The translations under genes were made by a program, and so were the position numbers. A stretch of 16,076 nucleotides of DNA from Phlegmacium glaucopus (Eukaryota; Basidiomycota; Agaricomycetes; Agaricales; Cortinariaceae). The notes beneath the pieces were generated by a model. It saw nothing but the letters and a program-made list of their open reading frames with translations. It was not told where the DNA came from and searched no databases. This document shows, one piece after another, positions 1 through 9,964 of this stretch. The number at the start of each line of letters is the position of its first letter. The first letter of the stretch is position 1. The stretch spans positions 2,662 through 18,737 of the forward strand of contig MU130293.1 of the NCBI GenBank assembly GCA_015039465.1. The letters are read 5' to 3'.

Positions 1-1846
1 GAACCTCAAACTCAACAAGAACCAGCGTTCGAAACCCCAACTGAACCTATTCCAGAGCTCGAAGACAACGACAATCAATCTCAACAGTACGGTCGCGGCC
101 ATCGTCAACGAAAGCCTCCAGGAGCCTACAAAGAGTTAAATCAAGGCTTAGTAGCAGCTGTCACTCATTACGATGACACAGCCTATGAAAATGAGTCAGT
201 ACCCGAAATGTCTGAAGTAGATGAACTACTTAGTTCTCTACCACCCGATTTCGCACTCGTTGGTACTCTCTCGTCCGACCCTCGCTCGCTTGACGAAGCG
301 TTACGAGGACCTAATGCCAAGGAATGGCAAAAGGCCTTGGACTACGAAATCAATCAGCTCGAAAAATTTGGCACTTGGGTAGTCGAGGACTTACCTAAAG
401 GTCAAGTTGCTATTCCGTTTGGCGAAGTCTTGAGGGTGAAACGAGGACCAAGTGGTGAAACACTGAGCTACAGACTTCGAATCGTAGCTGGTGGCCACAG
501 ACAAGTCGAAGGAGTGAATTATACTGAGACTTTTTCGTCTGCCGCCAAAATGCCAACTGTTCGGGCAGTTCTCGCGAACGCCGCGGAACAAGATTGGGAG
601 ATTCGAGCACGTTGATGTCAAAAGTGCTTATCTAAACGCTCCACTTAAGGAAACCGTGTATATGAAAGCGCCTCGTGGGGTGCTGAAACCAGGACAGGAA
701 GGGAAAGTCTTGAGGTTATTGAAGGGATTGTACGGGTTGAAGCAGGCTGGAAGAGGGTGGTATATGGAAATGAGTAAGGTGTTCTTGGATGACATGGGTT
801 TCAAACGCTCGGCAATGGACCACTCGGTATTCTATCGACGCTCAGGAGACGAGCATACAATCGTTGCCGTGGCAACCGACGACATGGCTGTCACGTCAAA
901 ACGAAAGAAGGATGCTGAAAAGTTCAAAGCAGAAATTAGAAAACATTGGGATATAACCGATAACGGACCGATCGGTTGGTTTTTGGGATTTGAAATCAAG
1001 CGCGATAGGAAAGCTAGAACAATCTCCATAAATCAATGTGCCTACATTGAATCGATGGTCGAAAAATTCAGACTTACCAACGCGAAGCCGATAACCACAC
1101 CAATGGAGCCCGGAGCTCAGTTCTCGACCGAGCAGTGTCCATCATCAGTGAATCAAGCATCTCGAATGCATGGTATCCCCTACAGTGAAGCAATTGGTAG
1201 CGTGCTTTGGCCAGTCGTTGTATCGAGGCCGGATGCGGCGTATGCTGTAGGGATACTGTCCCAATTTATACAAAATCCGGGCATCGCACACTGGGAAGGT
1301 TTGAAACGAGTCATTACTTATCTGGGAACAACGAAAAACTATTGGCTCACCTTTGGAGGGCGAACGAATGTGCTCCTCGAGGGATACTGCGACGCGGATT
1401 GGGCAAGCCAAAAGCATCGGCACTCCATATCAGGATATTCATTTCATTTCGGGCAAGGGGCGATATCCTGGAGTTCGAAGAAGCAACATATCATTGCTTT
1501 GTCGAGTACGGAAGCGGAATATATAGCACTTACCCATGCGGCTAAAGAGGCATTGTGGATGAGGAGCTTCGTGAATGAGATGAGAGGATCAGCACCGGGA
1601 CCTATGCAAGTCAATTGTGACAATCAAGGTGCGATAGCGCTCGCAAAGGACAACAAGTTTCACTCCAGGACGAAGCATATCAACCTACAATATCACTTTA
1701 TCAGGGAAGCAGTCGAGGAGAAGAAAATCGAGATATACTACATACCAACGGACGAAAACGTCTCGGACATCTTCACCAAAGCTTTGGCAAGACCTAAATT
1801 CGTCCGGTTTGTCGAGAGCCTGGGGTTGGGGGAGTTAAAGAAGTAA
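1..1846 (+). pseudogene. copia polyprotein, integrase end to RNase H, frameshifted
   Basis: The reading frame is open from base 1 to a TGA at 613-615, then resumes one frame over at about 605 and runs to the TAA at 1844-1846. The first part ends the integrase with a GRGHRQRKPPGAY linker and enters the reverse transcriptase (EWQKALDYEINQL, YRLRIVAGGHRQ). The second part continues it (VDVKSAYLNAPL, then GLYGLKQAGRGWY) and ends with RNase H. One extra base near 604 explains the switch. The catalytic box reads ATDD, where most copia enzymes have YVDD; both aspartates are kept. RNase H acidic residues are visible in CDADWA, STEAEY, NCDNQGA and DIFTKAL. Apart from the frameshift the protein looks recent and well preserved. 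The family copies element RNA into DNA in cytoplasmic particles; activity of this copy is doubtful. Confidence 0.9.
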
Positions 1847-1962
1847 AATGATTCAAACTCAGTTTTAGAAGCGAGGACAACAACCATCGATAACGCAATC
1901 AGCACGTTTATCATCACATGACGATCGCGTGCGTGATAATGGAGATCAACGGTGTTTCACTC

Positions 1963-1971
1963 GAGGGGGAG
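1963..1971 (+). promoter_or_regulatory. polypurine tract, plus-strand primer
   Basis: A run of nine purines (gagggggag) lies directly before the TG that starts the LTR. In LTR retrotransposons this RNase H-resistant tract primes plus-strand DNA synthesis and sets the 5' edge of the 3' LTR. Position and composition fit well. Confidence 0.75.
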
Positions 1972-2276
1972 TGTTGGAGTATACGAGTTTCATCTCGTTA
2001 ATCTCCTATTAAGTATTTATCTATACTACATCTTATCATTCCTTTTATCTTTGTGTCACGATAACGGTCACATTATATAGTCACGGATTTTAGTACAGCG
2101 AGTCTCAACTTTCTATCAAAAGTTGAGACGTGAGTTCACTCGTTTATTACTTAGTTATAATATCTAACATATACCTAGTTATTCTTTTATTGTTCTAGGT
2201 ATATTAATAAACAACTTTCTATCAACAGTTGAGACTTATTCTTTTATTGTTCTAGCTGCGAAATATTACAGCAACA
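1972..2276 (+). repeat. 3' LTR of the copia element
   Basis: The LTR begins TGTTGG right after the polypurine tract and is taken to end at gcaaca (2271-2276), giving perfect 5-bp inverted ends TGTTG/CAACA and a length of 305 bp. The right edge is inferred from these ends only, because the 5' LTR is not in the window. It is AT-rich and has two internal duplications: cttattcttttattgttcta-like sequence occurs near 2182 and again near 2236, and an actttctatcaa(a/c)agttgagac block occurs near 2108 and again near 2213. Confidence 0.75.
2102..2129. other. inverted repeat (hairpin) in the copia LTR
   Basis: Arms gtctcaacttt (2102-2112) and aaagttgagac (2119-2129) are perfectly complementary, 11 bp each, around a 6-nt loop. 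A diverged, shorter copy of the same block recurs near 2208-2235. It could be a transcription-factor site or an RNA hairpin in the element's transcript; nothing in the sequence decides. Confidence 0.6.
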
Positions 2277-3949
2277 AATTGGCCATGAGGGAGAAAGCCC
2301 GTGTGCAGTTATCGGGCGATGTTCATATATACACCTAAGTCACAGCCTCAGTGGTGTGACTAATCTGTCAGGCATACTGTACGAAGGCCAGTTTCAACTG
2401 CTTTTACATATTACAATTCTCTCATTCTGGGATGCGTTTAGATAGAAACAATCAATGGAATTGCAGAATGGGGTTTCGGTAGATGTTCAAGCTTCCCCTC
2501 GCATACTGATATCAAATGGAATTATTAGAGTCTTGAGTTCTGAATCAAGGCCAAAGGTCAATAGTAGGTAACCAATCCTTTGTTTCACTTGGACTTCTCA
2601 TCTCGATTCAATTCTAGTCATTTGCCTTTCATTTCGACATTATACTCTGCCATGGTAATAAAGTAATATCAAAGTCGTTGAAGCGGCTATTGCCCATGAG
2701 CTCGATCGTCAATCCTACCATCAAATCTCCGTCGCTGGTCACCATCCAACAATGTCCATTTAATTCGACTGCCACCAACAACCAAATAACCAAGATACCT
2801 CCAGCACCCGAGCATGCAACGCCCTCAAACCTCCCCAATAGTCTGTCCAGCAGTCGAGTAGCACTGCTGGTTGAATAACGCATACAATCGATGGTACTGC
2901 TGGTTTTGTTGTGGACCTATGGGAGTACAGGTAAGTGAAACGATATTCCATTTTACTCCAATCGTACTAAATCCTTCATTCATTGACTATCGATATCACT
3001 CTGCACAGCCGGCCACCTTACTCCCCTAACATCAACAAGCAACCCAATCACTTGCCAAAAACGCGACCAATGACCTTTTAAATTCATCATCGCGACTCGG
3101 CTTGATTCCATAGTTCTAACGTTATCCAGGCCCGGGGTTGATTGGAAGCGCGGCCTTGTTAATTTTTTGGACAGACGATCGGAAGGGATGCGGATAGCTG
3201 GATCTCATGGAAGATGGAGGTGATGTAGTCGTGAAGAATGGGAGCGTTTCTGCACACCGAATGTCCAGATATACGATCTACAGGTTGGAACTGATTTCTC
3301 AGCCCGAACGTAAAGGATCGTAATTGGAATTTATCGCTTTGTACCAATCTGATTTGCTTGGGAATATTAAACTCACCAATCTGGGCGAAACACTTCAAGA
3401 TCAACAACCAGCCGACGTGTATACCGGTTTGCCCTTCCCTAAGACTATCTAGCCGCTAGCGTATCTTTTGTACTGGCGATGGCTAGTCGTGTCCCCATGG
3501 GTATCCGAGTTGGGAACTCAGTCGACGTGTTACAATAACAGTACGGGAGTGATTGATCAGGAGTTTCATAGATGGTTGTACCTTGTTAGTACAGAAAACA
3601 TGTATTCTACATCTTTCGACCTGGACTCACCTATCACCTACAATCGAAAAATGCACATTCTTCAAAGTAACATTTTTACCCATCTGTTCGTCCAGTTCTG
3701 CCTAAATTGAGATCCCTAAAACTTTTTATGGAAGGCTTGATCAAGAAAGAGAAGATGGCGCTTGATTGATCATGGATATTAGCGCTTCAATTATCAGTAA
3801 CCTTTGTTCATAATAATACCGTGAACATACCTTGAATCTATAATCGATAAAGGTAATGCATTACTTCAAAATGTTTGTCGTCATACCCTTTGTCATCAAA
3901 ATCAATCCTTAGGCCTTAGGCCTTATATTTCAAGTATCTACAGAGTACA
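2277..3949. other. unassigned region between copia LTR and first kinase fragment
   Basis: I recognise no complete gene here. There are modest open stretches on both strands around 2629-2883 and on the minus strand at 3159-3407, without known motifs. A short segment near 3125-3165 resembles the conserved core of repeat block A (gcc(t/c)ggg(a/g)ttgattg followed by gcg(a/g)ccttg, as at 12045-12075), so this may be a more decayed copy of a neighbouring duplicated block. 3408-3949 has no recognisable coding signal. Confidence 0.4.
3159..3407 (-). CDS. unrecognised open stretch, possible exon of a minus-strand gene
   Basis: An 82-codon open frame on the minus strand contains the sequence SVCRNAPILHDYITSIF and ends in a stop at 3159-3161. 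It starts with an internal methionine, and a possible 5' splice site (ggtgagttt) lies close to its beginning, so it could be an exon. I do not recognise the family. It sits just right of a short sequence resembling repeat block A. It may equally be a chance open frame in decayed DNA; treat as hypothetical. Confidence 0.2.
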   Translation of the reverse strand: MLILKCFAQIGEFNIPKQIRLVQSDKFQLRSFTFGLRNQFQPVDRISGHSVCRNAPILHDYITSIFHEIQLSASLPIVCPKN

Positions 3950-5800
3950 GCCTTTTAACAACAGACGAAGAAAAACATACGTTGTTAGCCATCAGGTTGA
4001 CATTATCCGTCAAATCCTTCCATGTCCCACTAACATTTGTAAACCTGGTCTGACCGCCCAGCTGACCTTCCGTCCCAACTGCTCTAGCCACACGGGTGAC
4101 TTCGTCAGCGAAAACACTCAAACTCTCTGTCATTCCATTGACTATCCCTTCCAATTCCAAGATCTCTCCAGGCCATCAACTTCAATCTTCTTCATCAAAT
4201 CACCAACGCCTATCCACCTAAGATACCTTCCATTCCAACTTCCAAACTGACTCGAGTGACTTTGTTAGCCAATGCGCCCAGCTGAGCAACCATGGAGTTG
4301 ATAGTCATCTTCAAGTCAAGCATCTCCTCGAACATCAACATTGACGAACTTCCCAAGGTCACCTAGGGCAATAACTTTCGTAACTTCTGAGGATGGATCG
4401 CACTTGATCGGCCAAATTCGAAGTATTTTTCTGTCGAAGATCATCATAGAATGGGGATACAAAGATGGAATAAAGTGACATACGCTGACGTTCCTGGTCA
4501 AATCAACCCAGGTGCCCTGCACACCTTCGACTCTTGCTTGACCTCCCAACATGCTCTGCATTCCGACTTTCAATGCTATCCTCGTCGCTTCAGAAGGAAA
4601 CGCTGACAACTGGTCCAGCATGACATTGACGGTTCCTACAAAGCTTGATAGTTGGAATAGTCCATAATCTAGTCGACAAGAAAAATACCTTTCAACGTTG
4701 ACATTTCACCCCTCGACGGATATCTCGATCTTCTGGGTCAAATCACCCCTAGCGACGGCGGTCGTGACAACTGCAATTGACCATACTTGATCTGTGAGGG
4801 AGGAACACATTCGATTGACCCTATCGAAAGAAAGGTTTTCATCAAGAGCGTCATGCAAAACAGAAACACATACGTTCCGAACCAAATTCAATCACACCCC
4901 TTCCACGTCCGATACATGTGCTTGACCTCCAAGTTTGCCTTGACTTCCGACTTCTAAAGTGACTCGAATGACTTCCGCCACCAACGCTCGTAATCTAACA
5001 AAACAATCAGTCCGCGTCCAGAGAAAATATGACCACAGCGAACTAATCACCATTCCATTGACGGTATTCTTGAAATATAGGATTTCATCGCGAGCATGCA
5101 CTTCAATTTGTTTACTGAGATCCTCCCAGTGCGACTGCCTTGATCAATTTTGCTATAGATCGTACCTAGTGAACAATAAAACGGTTAGTGGAGAGTATAG
5201 ATGTATAACGAGTAAGTTGCAAACTTTGAGATGTTTTGCTGCCAATTTTCCGACTACCCCTGTCAATTCCCGCCATGTGCCCTCGACGTCGAGAACGAGA
5301 GTTTTTTCGCCAAGTTTTCTGTTCAGTGGGATAAGCCAGATGTCGCTTGATCGATCGATGCGTACCCTTCAGTTCTGACCTCTTCAGATACACGAGTCCT
5401 TTGAAAATTGTCCTTCTAGGAATGGTTTAGGACATGGATGAATGAAACCAATAACGAATATACCATGGTATTGATGACGTCCTTGAGTTGAACCATAAGC
5501 ACACCCCGAACGGGGACCGTAATTTTTGAATAAGAACGCCTCGCGCAACAGCGTTGCGGACGCGAGCGACATCTTGGACCTGAGCGTTTAGTAGTTTAAG
5601 TTTGAGTTGGACTGATATAAGTGTATGCGGGGAGCATGAGGGGGACTGATCCTTCCGCAGGTGGCCCGTGGGACAATGAGGATGGGCTGTTGGAGGAGCT
5701 GAATTGTGACCAGGACCGTTAGCGATGGGAGTATGATGGGCAGCTGAGGCAGCGTGAACCTGATAATCTTTCAAATTTCCGTAAGCGCGAGAGAATATAT
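3950..5800 (-). pseudogene. group III hybrid histidine kinase, HAMP-array fragment, copy 1
   Basis: Read on the minus strand, this encodes the N-terminal signalling array of a fungal Nik1/Os-1 type osmosensing kinase, broken into exons by short introns (e.g. 5463 to 5416 and 5365 to 5319, both GT-AG). HAMP units are recognisable as [98 protein letters not shown] and TEGQLGGQ. In the family these repeated HAMP units are cytosolic and control kinase activity. The histidine kinase, ATPase and receiver domains are absent: homology stops near 3955 after [11 protein letters not shown], at an apparent exon end. Lesions include a stop at 4892-4894 (inside EGV-W context), a stop at 4210-4212, an extra base near 4708, a small deletion near 5397, and a missing piece around 4195-4215. 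It is a decayed, truncated copy. Confidence 0.88.
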
Positions 5801-5984
5801 TGGAAGGATTAATGGACGACTGGAAGGATCAATGTACGATTGCAGACCCGTCGAATTCGTTCAAGTTCTTCACAGGTCATGTGATCGCCTGGTTCCATTT
5901 CGAATGTAGTTGGTCCTTGATCCCACTGCTAGTACTGAATCACTCCGTCATTGGTGCTGTCCAAAGATATCTGGCAAACTGGCC

Positions 5985-6475
5985 ACACGACCAAGTTATT
6001 TTTTCAACCTCATCGCCCCTCAGATTAATCATAGTAGGTTTATTCAGGCCGGGGTTGCAGGCGTGACCTTGGACGACTTGCAGAATAAATCGAAAAGGCA
6101 GAGGAAATGGTCGGGTCTTACGGCGAATGGAGGTGAACGTGGGCTGCGAAGAATAAGATCGTAGCTTGCCAGTGACGCAGGCCCAAAGGTACTCAACCTC
6201 ATATCTACTCCTCACCGCCCTCTATCATCTCACCGCTGAAAACGACCCTTTCCCATACAAATAGGATGTTACAAGTACTACACGCCAGCTAACCTCTCCT
6301 ACAACACTCAGACCATTCTTCACCTCATACCTGCAAGACGATTGTGCGCTACATATACCCAGAAGATCGAAAACGAGAGGTTAGTTCAAACGCACATTAG
6401 GACATATACAGCCACTTACTGCGTTTAATCGTAGACTCACTGTGTGTGTGATTTTTGCACATAACAAGAGAGCCA
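5985..6475. repeat. repeat block A, copy 1
   Basis: This block recurs at 12005-12435 in the same orientation and twice in mirror orientation at 13021-13440 and 13690-14165. Shared markers are cctcagattaatcata at its left side, ccttggac(a/g)acttg about 50 bases on, and gcgctacatatacccaga near its right side (6346 here, 12336 in copy 2). It lies between the start of the minus-strand kinase fragment and the plus-strand unit C, so it could be a divergent promoter region. A conserved minus-strand reading around FRFILQVVQG suggests that part may be an old exon. Function unknown. Confidence 0.75.
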
Positions 6476-6476
6476 T

Positions 6477-6741
6477 ATGAGCTTAGCAGATATTGTCTTC
6501 AGATTTCTTCTTCGAATACTCAATTGAGTTAATTACATTGTCTTCAGCATTTCCCTTTAGTCTTTTACGCTCCTTCATCGTATACCAAGTCGTAAAAGGC
6601 CTTCTAAAGATGTTCGAGCTGAAGGGTCAGTACAGCTCAAAGCAACAATCGATAACAACCTAAGTTCATCGTCGTCTGCAGCATCTATTCAGCATTGTTC
6701 ATCTTCCCATCTTGATGGGGTCGTGATGGTAGCGGTTGATC
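6477..6741 (+). pseudogene. small gene unit C, copy 1, broken
   Basis: This matches the open copy at 12442-12723: it starts ATGAGCTTAGCAGATAT where copy 2 has ATGAGCTTAGTAGATAT, and shares taccaagtcgtaaaaggcct and the serine-rich tail region. Here the frame hits TGA after 16 codons and has further length differences, so it cannot make the 93-residue product. It is followed directly by the D units, whose introns suggest that C and D were once exons of one gene. Product unrecognised. Confidence 0.6.
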
Positions 6742-7220
6742 AGGTGTTAATCATAAGAAAAGTGATATTTCAAACGTATCCTAGATTCGACACTGTTCAA
6801 ATCCATTGAATAGAGGTAAGCTGATGTCGAAACGAAAATAAAACGAGTCAATAACTCACCTTTCGTCTACTAGATCCAATGAAACAACCGTGTCGGTGGT
6901 GTCGTCATTTGTGCCACTATATCAACAACAGATTAGGCCTCTTTCATCGCATCCAAAGCTTCATCAAGATGGAGTCGAGATGATAGTGCTAATGAGGTGT
7001 TAATCGTCAGAAACGCGATATTTAAAACCTACCGTAGATTCGACGTTGTCCGAATCCATTGAATAGAGGTGAGGCCGATGTCGAAAATGAAAGAAAACGA
7101 GCCAATAGCTCACCTTTCGTGTACTAGATCAATGGTACAACCTTGTCGTCGTCTGTGCTACTATATCAACAACAGGATTAGGCCTCCTTCATCATCACAT
7201 CCAAAGGTTCATCGAGTACG
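6742..7220 (+). repeat. tandem pair of D units (about 253-bp period)
   Basis: Two copies begin at about 6742 and 6995 (aggtgttaatc). Each carries a probable 3' splice site, an exon-like piece (attcgac..tgt..gaatccattgaatagag) and a GT-AG intron (6816-6873 and 7069-7127, 58-59 nt), then a stretch ending in caacaaca(g)gattaggcct. A single copy sits at 12716-12903. The exon-like piece has a conserved in-frame stop in one reading (ATC CAT TGA), so it may be the last exon of unit C. The duplication is local to this copy of the array. Confidence 0.7.
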
Positions 7221-7681
7221 GTATCGGCGTTACTCCTCCAACAGCGTCAACGAGCGATTTCGCTTCCGTTCGCTTTTTTATGATTCGAGTTGTAACTCGG
7301 TGTTCGAAGCTAACAGAGGTGAGTTTATGTCAAAAACAGGAAGCCAGTAGCTCACTTGCCGTCAGAGTATATCATGGTAATCACTATGATCATCTTTTTG
7401 GTGACAGGTATCAATGATGGAAGCTAGTCTTCTGCCAGGTTTACCTTGGAAACTCGGTTACCCAAAATAAGACAAGTTGGGCCATCTTCTCCTCAAACTA
7501 GTTAGCATGTATACATGGCGATGTGATTCTACTTGATCAAAAATGGGATTATGATTATGACAGCGACAGTTTGTTAAGATCATCACGAACTTCAAGCTTT
7601 TATCTCAGTCACTGTATTAGATCTAGATGCTAGACTCTTATATAAGGGTCAATGCAATAGCATTGCAACAGACACGAAGTC
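7221..7681 (+). other. upstream region of the membrane-protein gene
   Basis: This region links the second D unit to the start of the membrane-protein gene. It is also conserved in the mirror block (15612-16060 read right to left), including the 19-base run cagcgacagtttgttaaga at 7561-7579 and mirrored at 15741 to 15723. A plausible exon-intron pattern is visible: a possible 5' splice site at gtgagttt (near 7319) and 3' site at ccgtcag (near 7365), with the same layout in the mirrored copy. I cannot assign a product. Confidence 0.5.
7639..7645 (+). promoter_or_regulatory. TATA box of the membrane-protein gene
   Basis: tatataa lies 37-43 bases before the proposed ATG at 7682. The mirrored copy keeps the same element (15664 to 15658, read right to left) about 53 bases before its own ATG. 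Conservation in both copies supports a promoter role. Confidence 0.5.
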
Positions 7682-8248
7682 ATGAAGCTAAGGTTTTACG
7701 ACTTTGAAATTATTGCGTTCTGTCTCGAAGGCTTTATTTACGGTAAGATATTTTCGACAACTTTCACGGCACCTGCTAAAGAAGTATAATATTAACCTGT
7801 CCCAGGAGTATATTCTGGCATATTCGCCATATATTTACAAGACCACTGGACATCGAACAAAGGCACCGACAAGAGAAATGTCATTTTCTATGCTCTGTGT
7901 GCTCTATATATGCTCTCTGTTGTCAACGTTGTGGTTGATGTAACAACTCCCATTGTTTCAGTTAGTACCAATTTCATCGGTAACAATAACCATCTTTTTT
8001 ACTTTTTCTGTTTTGCAGAATCCAACGGTATTCCTCCACATGGTTTTTATTCAAGGCATAACATCAGGTTGCTGTGATTTCATAGCTCAATCTATCCTAG
8101 TATGTATAAACCTACTTATCCCCAACATTTATTTTATTCATGGAAATCTTAAAGATCTACCGTTGCTGGATTGTGTGGGGTTGCAATATCCGTGTCGTGA
8201 TCCTTCCTTCAATATTGGCACTTGTATTCTTAGGTCAGTCAACCTATC

Positions 8249-8634
8249 TGTTAGAATCTAATACCCTAGATGGCGCCGCTAGATGATGATGTGACAATAC
8301 TCAGTCACTTATTATAACGACTCATATTTTAGTCTATCGTACCTAGATGATGATGTGACAATACTAGGTACGGTAAATGTAAGTAAATGAAGTAAGTAAG
8401 AGAGGAAATAAGATAGCGTACCTCAGTCACTTGTTATAACGACTGAGGTACGTCTATGGGGTGGTACGGTATTTATATGTTGGTGGTACAATGGAGTGGC
8501 ATCTGTGGCATAGTCTCCTACTCGTCGCCCATACCGCTTTGTTCGTAGCGGCCTTTCCCAATATGGTTATGCCTCAGCTCTCAACACTGTTCACGGTGGC
8601 CTTTCCCAATATGGTTATGCCTCAACTCTCAACA
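8249..8634 (+). mobile_element. solo LTR inside intron 4
   Basis: A 386-bp element starting TGTTAG and ending CTCAACA is flanked by the 5-bp direct repeat ctatc (8244-8248 and 8635-8639), the target-site duplication length usual for copia elements. Removing the element and one ctatc leaves an intron of 51 nt, in line with the 57-nt intron 4 of the mirrored copy, which lacks the insertion. No internal retrotransposon coding remains, so it is a solo LTR left by LTR-LTR recombination. It differs from the LTR at 1972-2276. Orientation is assumed from the TG..CA ends and is not certain. Confidence 0.85.
8417..8452. other. inverted repeat in the solo LTR
   Basis: Arms cgtacctcagtc (8417-8428) and gactgaggtacg (8441-8452) are perfectly complementary over 12 bp around a 12-nt spacer (acttgttataac). 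A partner block ctcagtcacttattataacg occurs at 8300-8319, and the words ctagatgatgatgtgacaat occur near 8279 and 8343, so the LTR has an internally repeated, palindrome-rich middle. This may be a regulatory site of the element. Confidence 0.6.
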
Positions 8635-8636
8635 CT
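8551..8636 (+). repeat. 48-bp direct duplication at the end of the solo LTR
   Basis: gcctttcccaatatggttat occurs at 8551 and again at 8599, followed each time by gcctca(g/a)ctctcaacact. The two units differ by few bases. The second copy supplies the LTR terminus used for the target-site match, so the first marks where the original end sequence was duplicated. Confidence 0.8.
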
Positions 8637-9307
8637 ATCTTGTTCGACTGGCCAATTTCAATTCATTGTCTCTAGCTACGTGGCTAGCGAGTATTGGCTC
8701 CGTTCACATCGTCTCAGACCAAATTGTGGAAGCTAACTGAGGGAATTGGCTGGATGTAGCAAGTTTCGCCATGTCCATGACTGTGAATGCTCTGGTGACA
8801 GGTTTGATCGTGTGGAAGATCTTCAAAGTGTACCGTGAAGTTAAATCCGCGGAGTCGGATGACCAAACTTTGCGCGTCACTGGCGGGAGCAAGATTCTGA
8901 CTGTCATATTTGTGCTAATTGAATCTGGCATGATGTTGTTTGCAATCCAATTGGCTCGACTCGTGGTCGGTGTTGTGATGACGGACACTGCCTTTGACGC
9001 TTATGATGTCATTGTTGGTATCCACCAATTGCTCAATGTGATTAAAACATCAGTCATCGCTATTTCTTATTTTACTAATCGCATGAGGTCTGTCTAGGGT
9101 ATAACACCTACAATCATCTTTGTGCGGCTATCAATGGGATTGTCGTTCTACGACAAGGAATCCATGATAGAATCTAGCGTCGGGAGTTTGCGCTTTGCGG
9201 ATAACAATCCAAATCCAAATCCGCAAACAGGAGATGTCGATATCATGAACAGAGACGATGATATTGGCGTTCGACAAAGTGATGATATCCAGATGGTACA
9301 TAGATGA

Positions 9308-9964
9308 TCATATATCTTGTTGTGGCATGGGAATTACTCATCGTTGTCGGAAACGTCCATCACCAAACGCATCTCATTCTGCTCAACTTACTGAGAGCCA
9401 GCTCGTGCTGTCCTGTTGTTGACTCAAGTACCGTCTTTCTTTCATTCTGAATAGACCCATGAAATATGGAATGATTAACTCCTTGGACTCGGTTCTTGAT
9501 TCCCACCACCGAATTTCCATCGTTGTTCGCTGGTTCCTGTCCAATAATATCCTCTGGAAATTTGACCACCACCACCAACAACCTCAATCGCAACTCAGAT
9601 CGATCATAAATACTTCTCCCTGGCACTGGGTCGCTCCAATGTAGGGTTCATATGGAGGAGCAGAGAGCAGAGAGTAGGGAGACAACGATCTGTGATAATG
9701 TACCTCCGAGTACCTATCCCAAATCATCTCTTGCAGACTTAGCGGTGGTGATTTAACTACCCAGTATTATAATCTTGCCTTCAGTTTACCATAACGGATG
9801 GGGACGACTAGTGATTTGCAACCAACCTATCGAGGACTATGGGTAGTATATGGTCTAGGAGTCGAATGCGGATCTCGTACCGCCAGCTGTACATAGAGGA
9901 TATACTAAACGGCTATGGTTCGCCCTTGTAGCGTCAACTGAAAAAATAATATAAATAAGCAATT
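9308..9964. other. 3' flank of the membrane-protein gene and spacer
   Basis: From 9308 to about 9605 the sequence is matched by the mirror block (14365 down to about 14105), so it belongs to the duplicated unit and probably contains the 3' untranslated region; markers are gactcaagtacc near 9420 and caatatcctctgg near 9543. From about 9606 to 9964 I see no coding signal and no match elsewhere in the window. Confidence 0.5.

Larger units (their letters stand above)
1..2276 (+). mobile_element. Ty1/copia LTR retrotransposon, 3' part
   Basis: The window opens inside a copia element and contains the end of the polyprotein, a short untranslated stretch, a polypurine tract and the 3' LTR. The order integrase end, reverse transcriptase, RNase H, LTR is the Ty1/copia order (in Ty3/gypsy the integrase follows RNase H). 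The 5' LTR, gag, protease and integrase core lie outside the window, so LTR-LTR divergence and the target-site duplication cannot be read here; a duplication would begin at 2277 (aattg). The polyprotein carries a frameshift, so this copy is probably not autonomous as given. Confidence 0.93.
7682..9307 (+). pseudogene. multi-pass membrane protein of an Agaricomycete family, six exons, one nonsense codon
   Basis: Exons: 7682-7742, 7806-7960, 8019-8099, 8155-8233, 8676-9037, 9098-9307. All introns are GT-AG, and phases join to 316 codons including the stop. The product begins MKLRFYDFEIIAFCLEGF and carries SGIFAIYLQ, FYALCALYMLSVV, GCCDFIAQSIL, IYRCWIVWGCNIRVVILP, NALVTGLIVWKIFKVY and GITPTIIFVRLSMGLSF. 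These are hydrophobic segments typical of a large, unnamed Agaricomycete membrane-protein family of unknown function; the C-terminus is polar and ends DDIQMVHR. Intron 2 uses the 5' site GTTAGT at 7961; the nearby GTAAC at 7980 would break the frame. Intron 5 (9038-9097) has a tactaat branch site. Odd points: TGA at 8738-8740 (codon 147) replaces a Trp kept in the mirrored copy, and intron 4 (8234-8675) is swollen by a solo LTR. It is probably inactive, though decay is light. Confidence 0.82.

Noticed and set aside
1207..1545. 112-codon open frame within the copia region
   Set aside because: It is an alternative frame over the RNase H coding sequence, which has clear family motifs.
2629..2883. 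Overlapping open frames on both strands near 2629-2951
   Set aside because: No motif is recognisable on either strand and there is no second copy in the window, so I cannot support a gene.
4959..5378. 139-codon plus-strand open frame
   Set aside because: It runs antisense over the HAMP-array exons and introns on the minus strand; the minus strand carries the recognisable protein motifs.
7980..8018. GTAAC at 7980 as donor of intron 2
   Set aside because: It gives a frame break and an early stop in both copies. GTTAGT at 7961 (gtttgt in the mirrored copy) gives intron lengths of 57-58 nt and keeps the frame.
9095..9097. In-frame TAG interpreted as a second stop in the membrane-protein gene
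   Set aside because: It is the 3' splice site of intron 5 (9038-9097). The same tag stands at the same place in the mirrored copy, and the frame continues as GITPTII after it.
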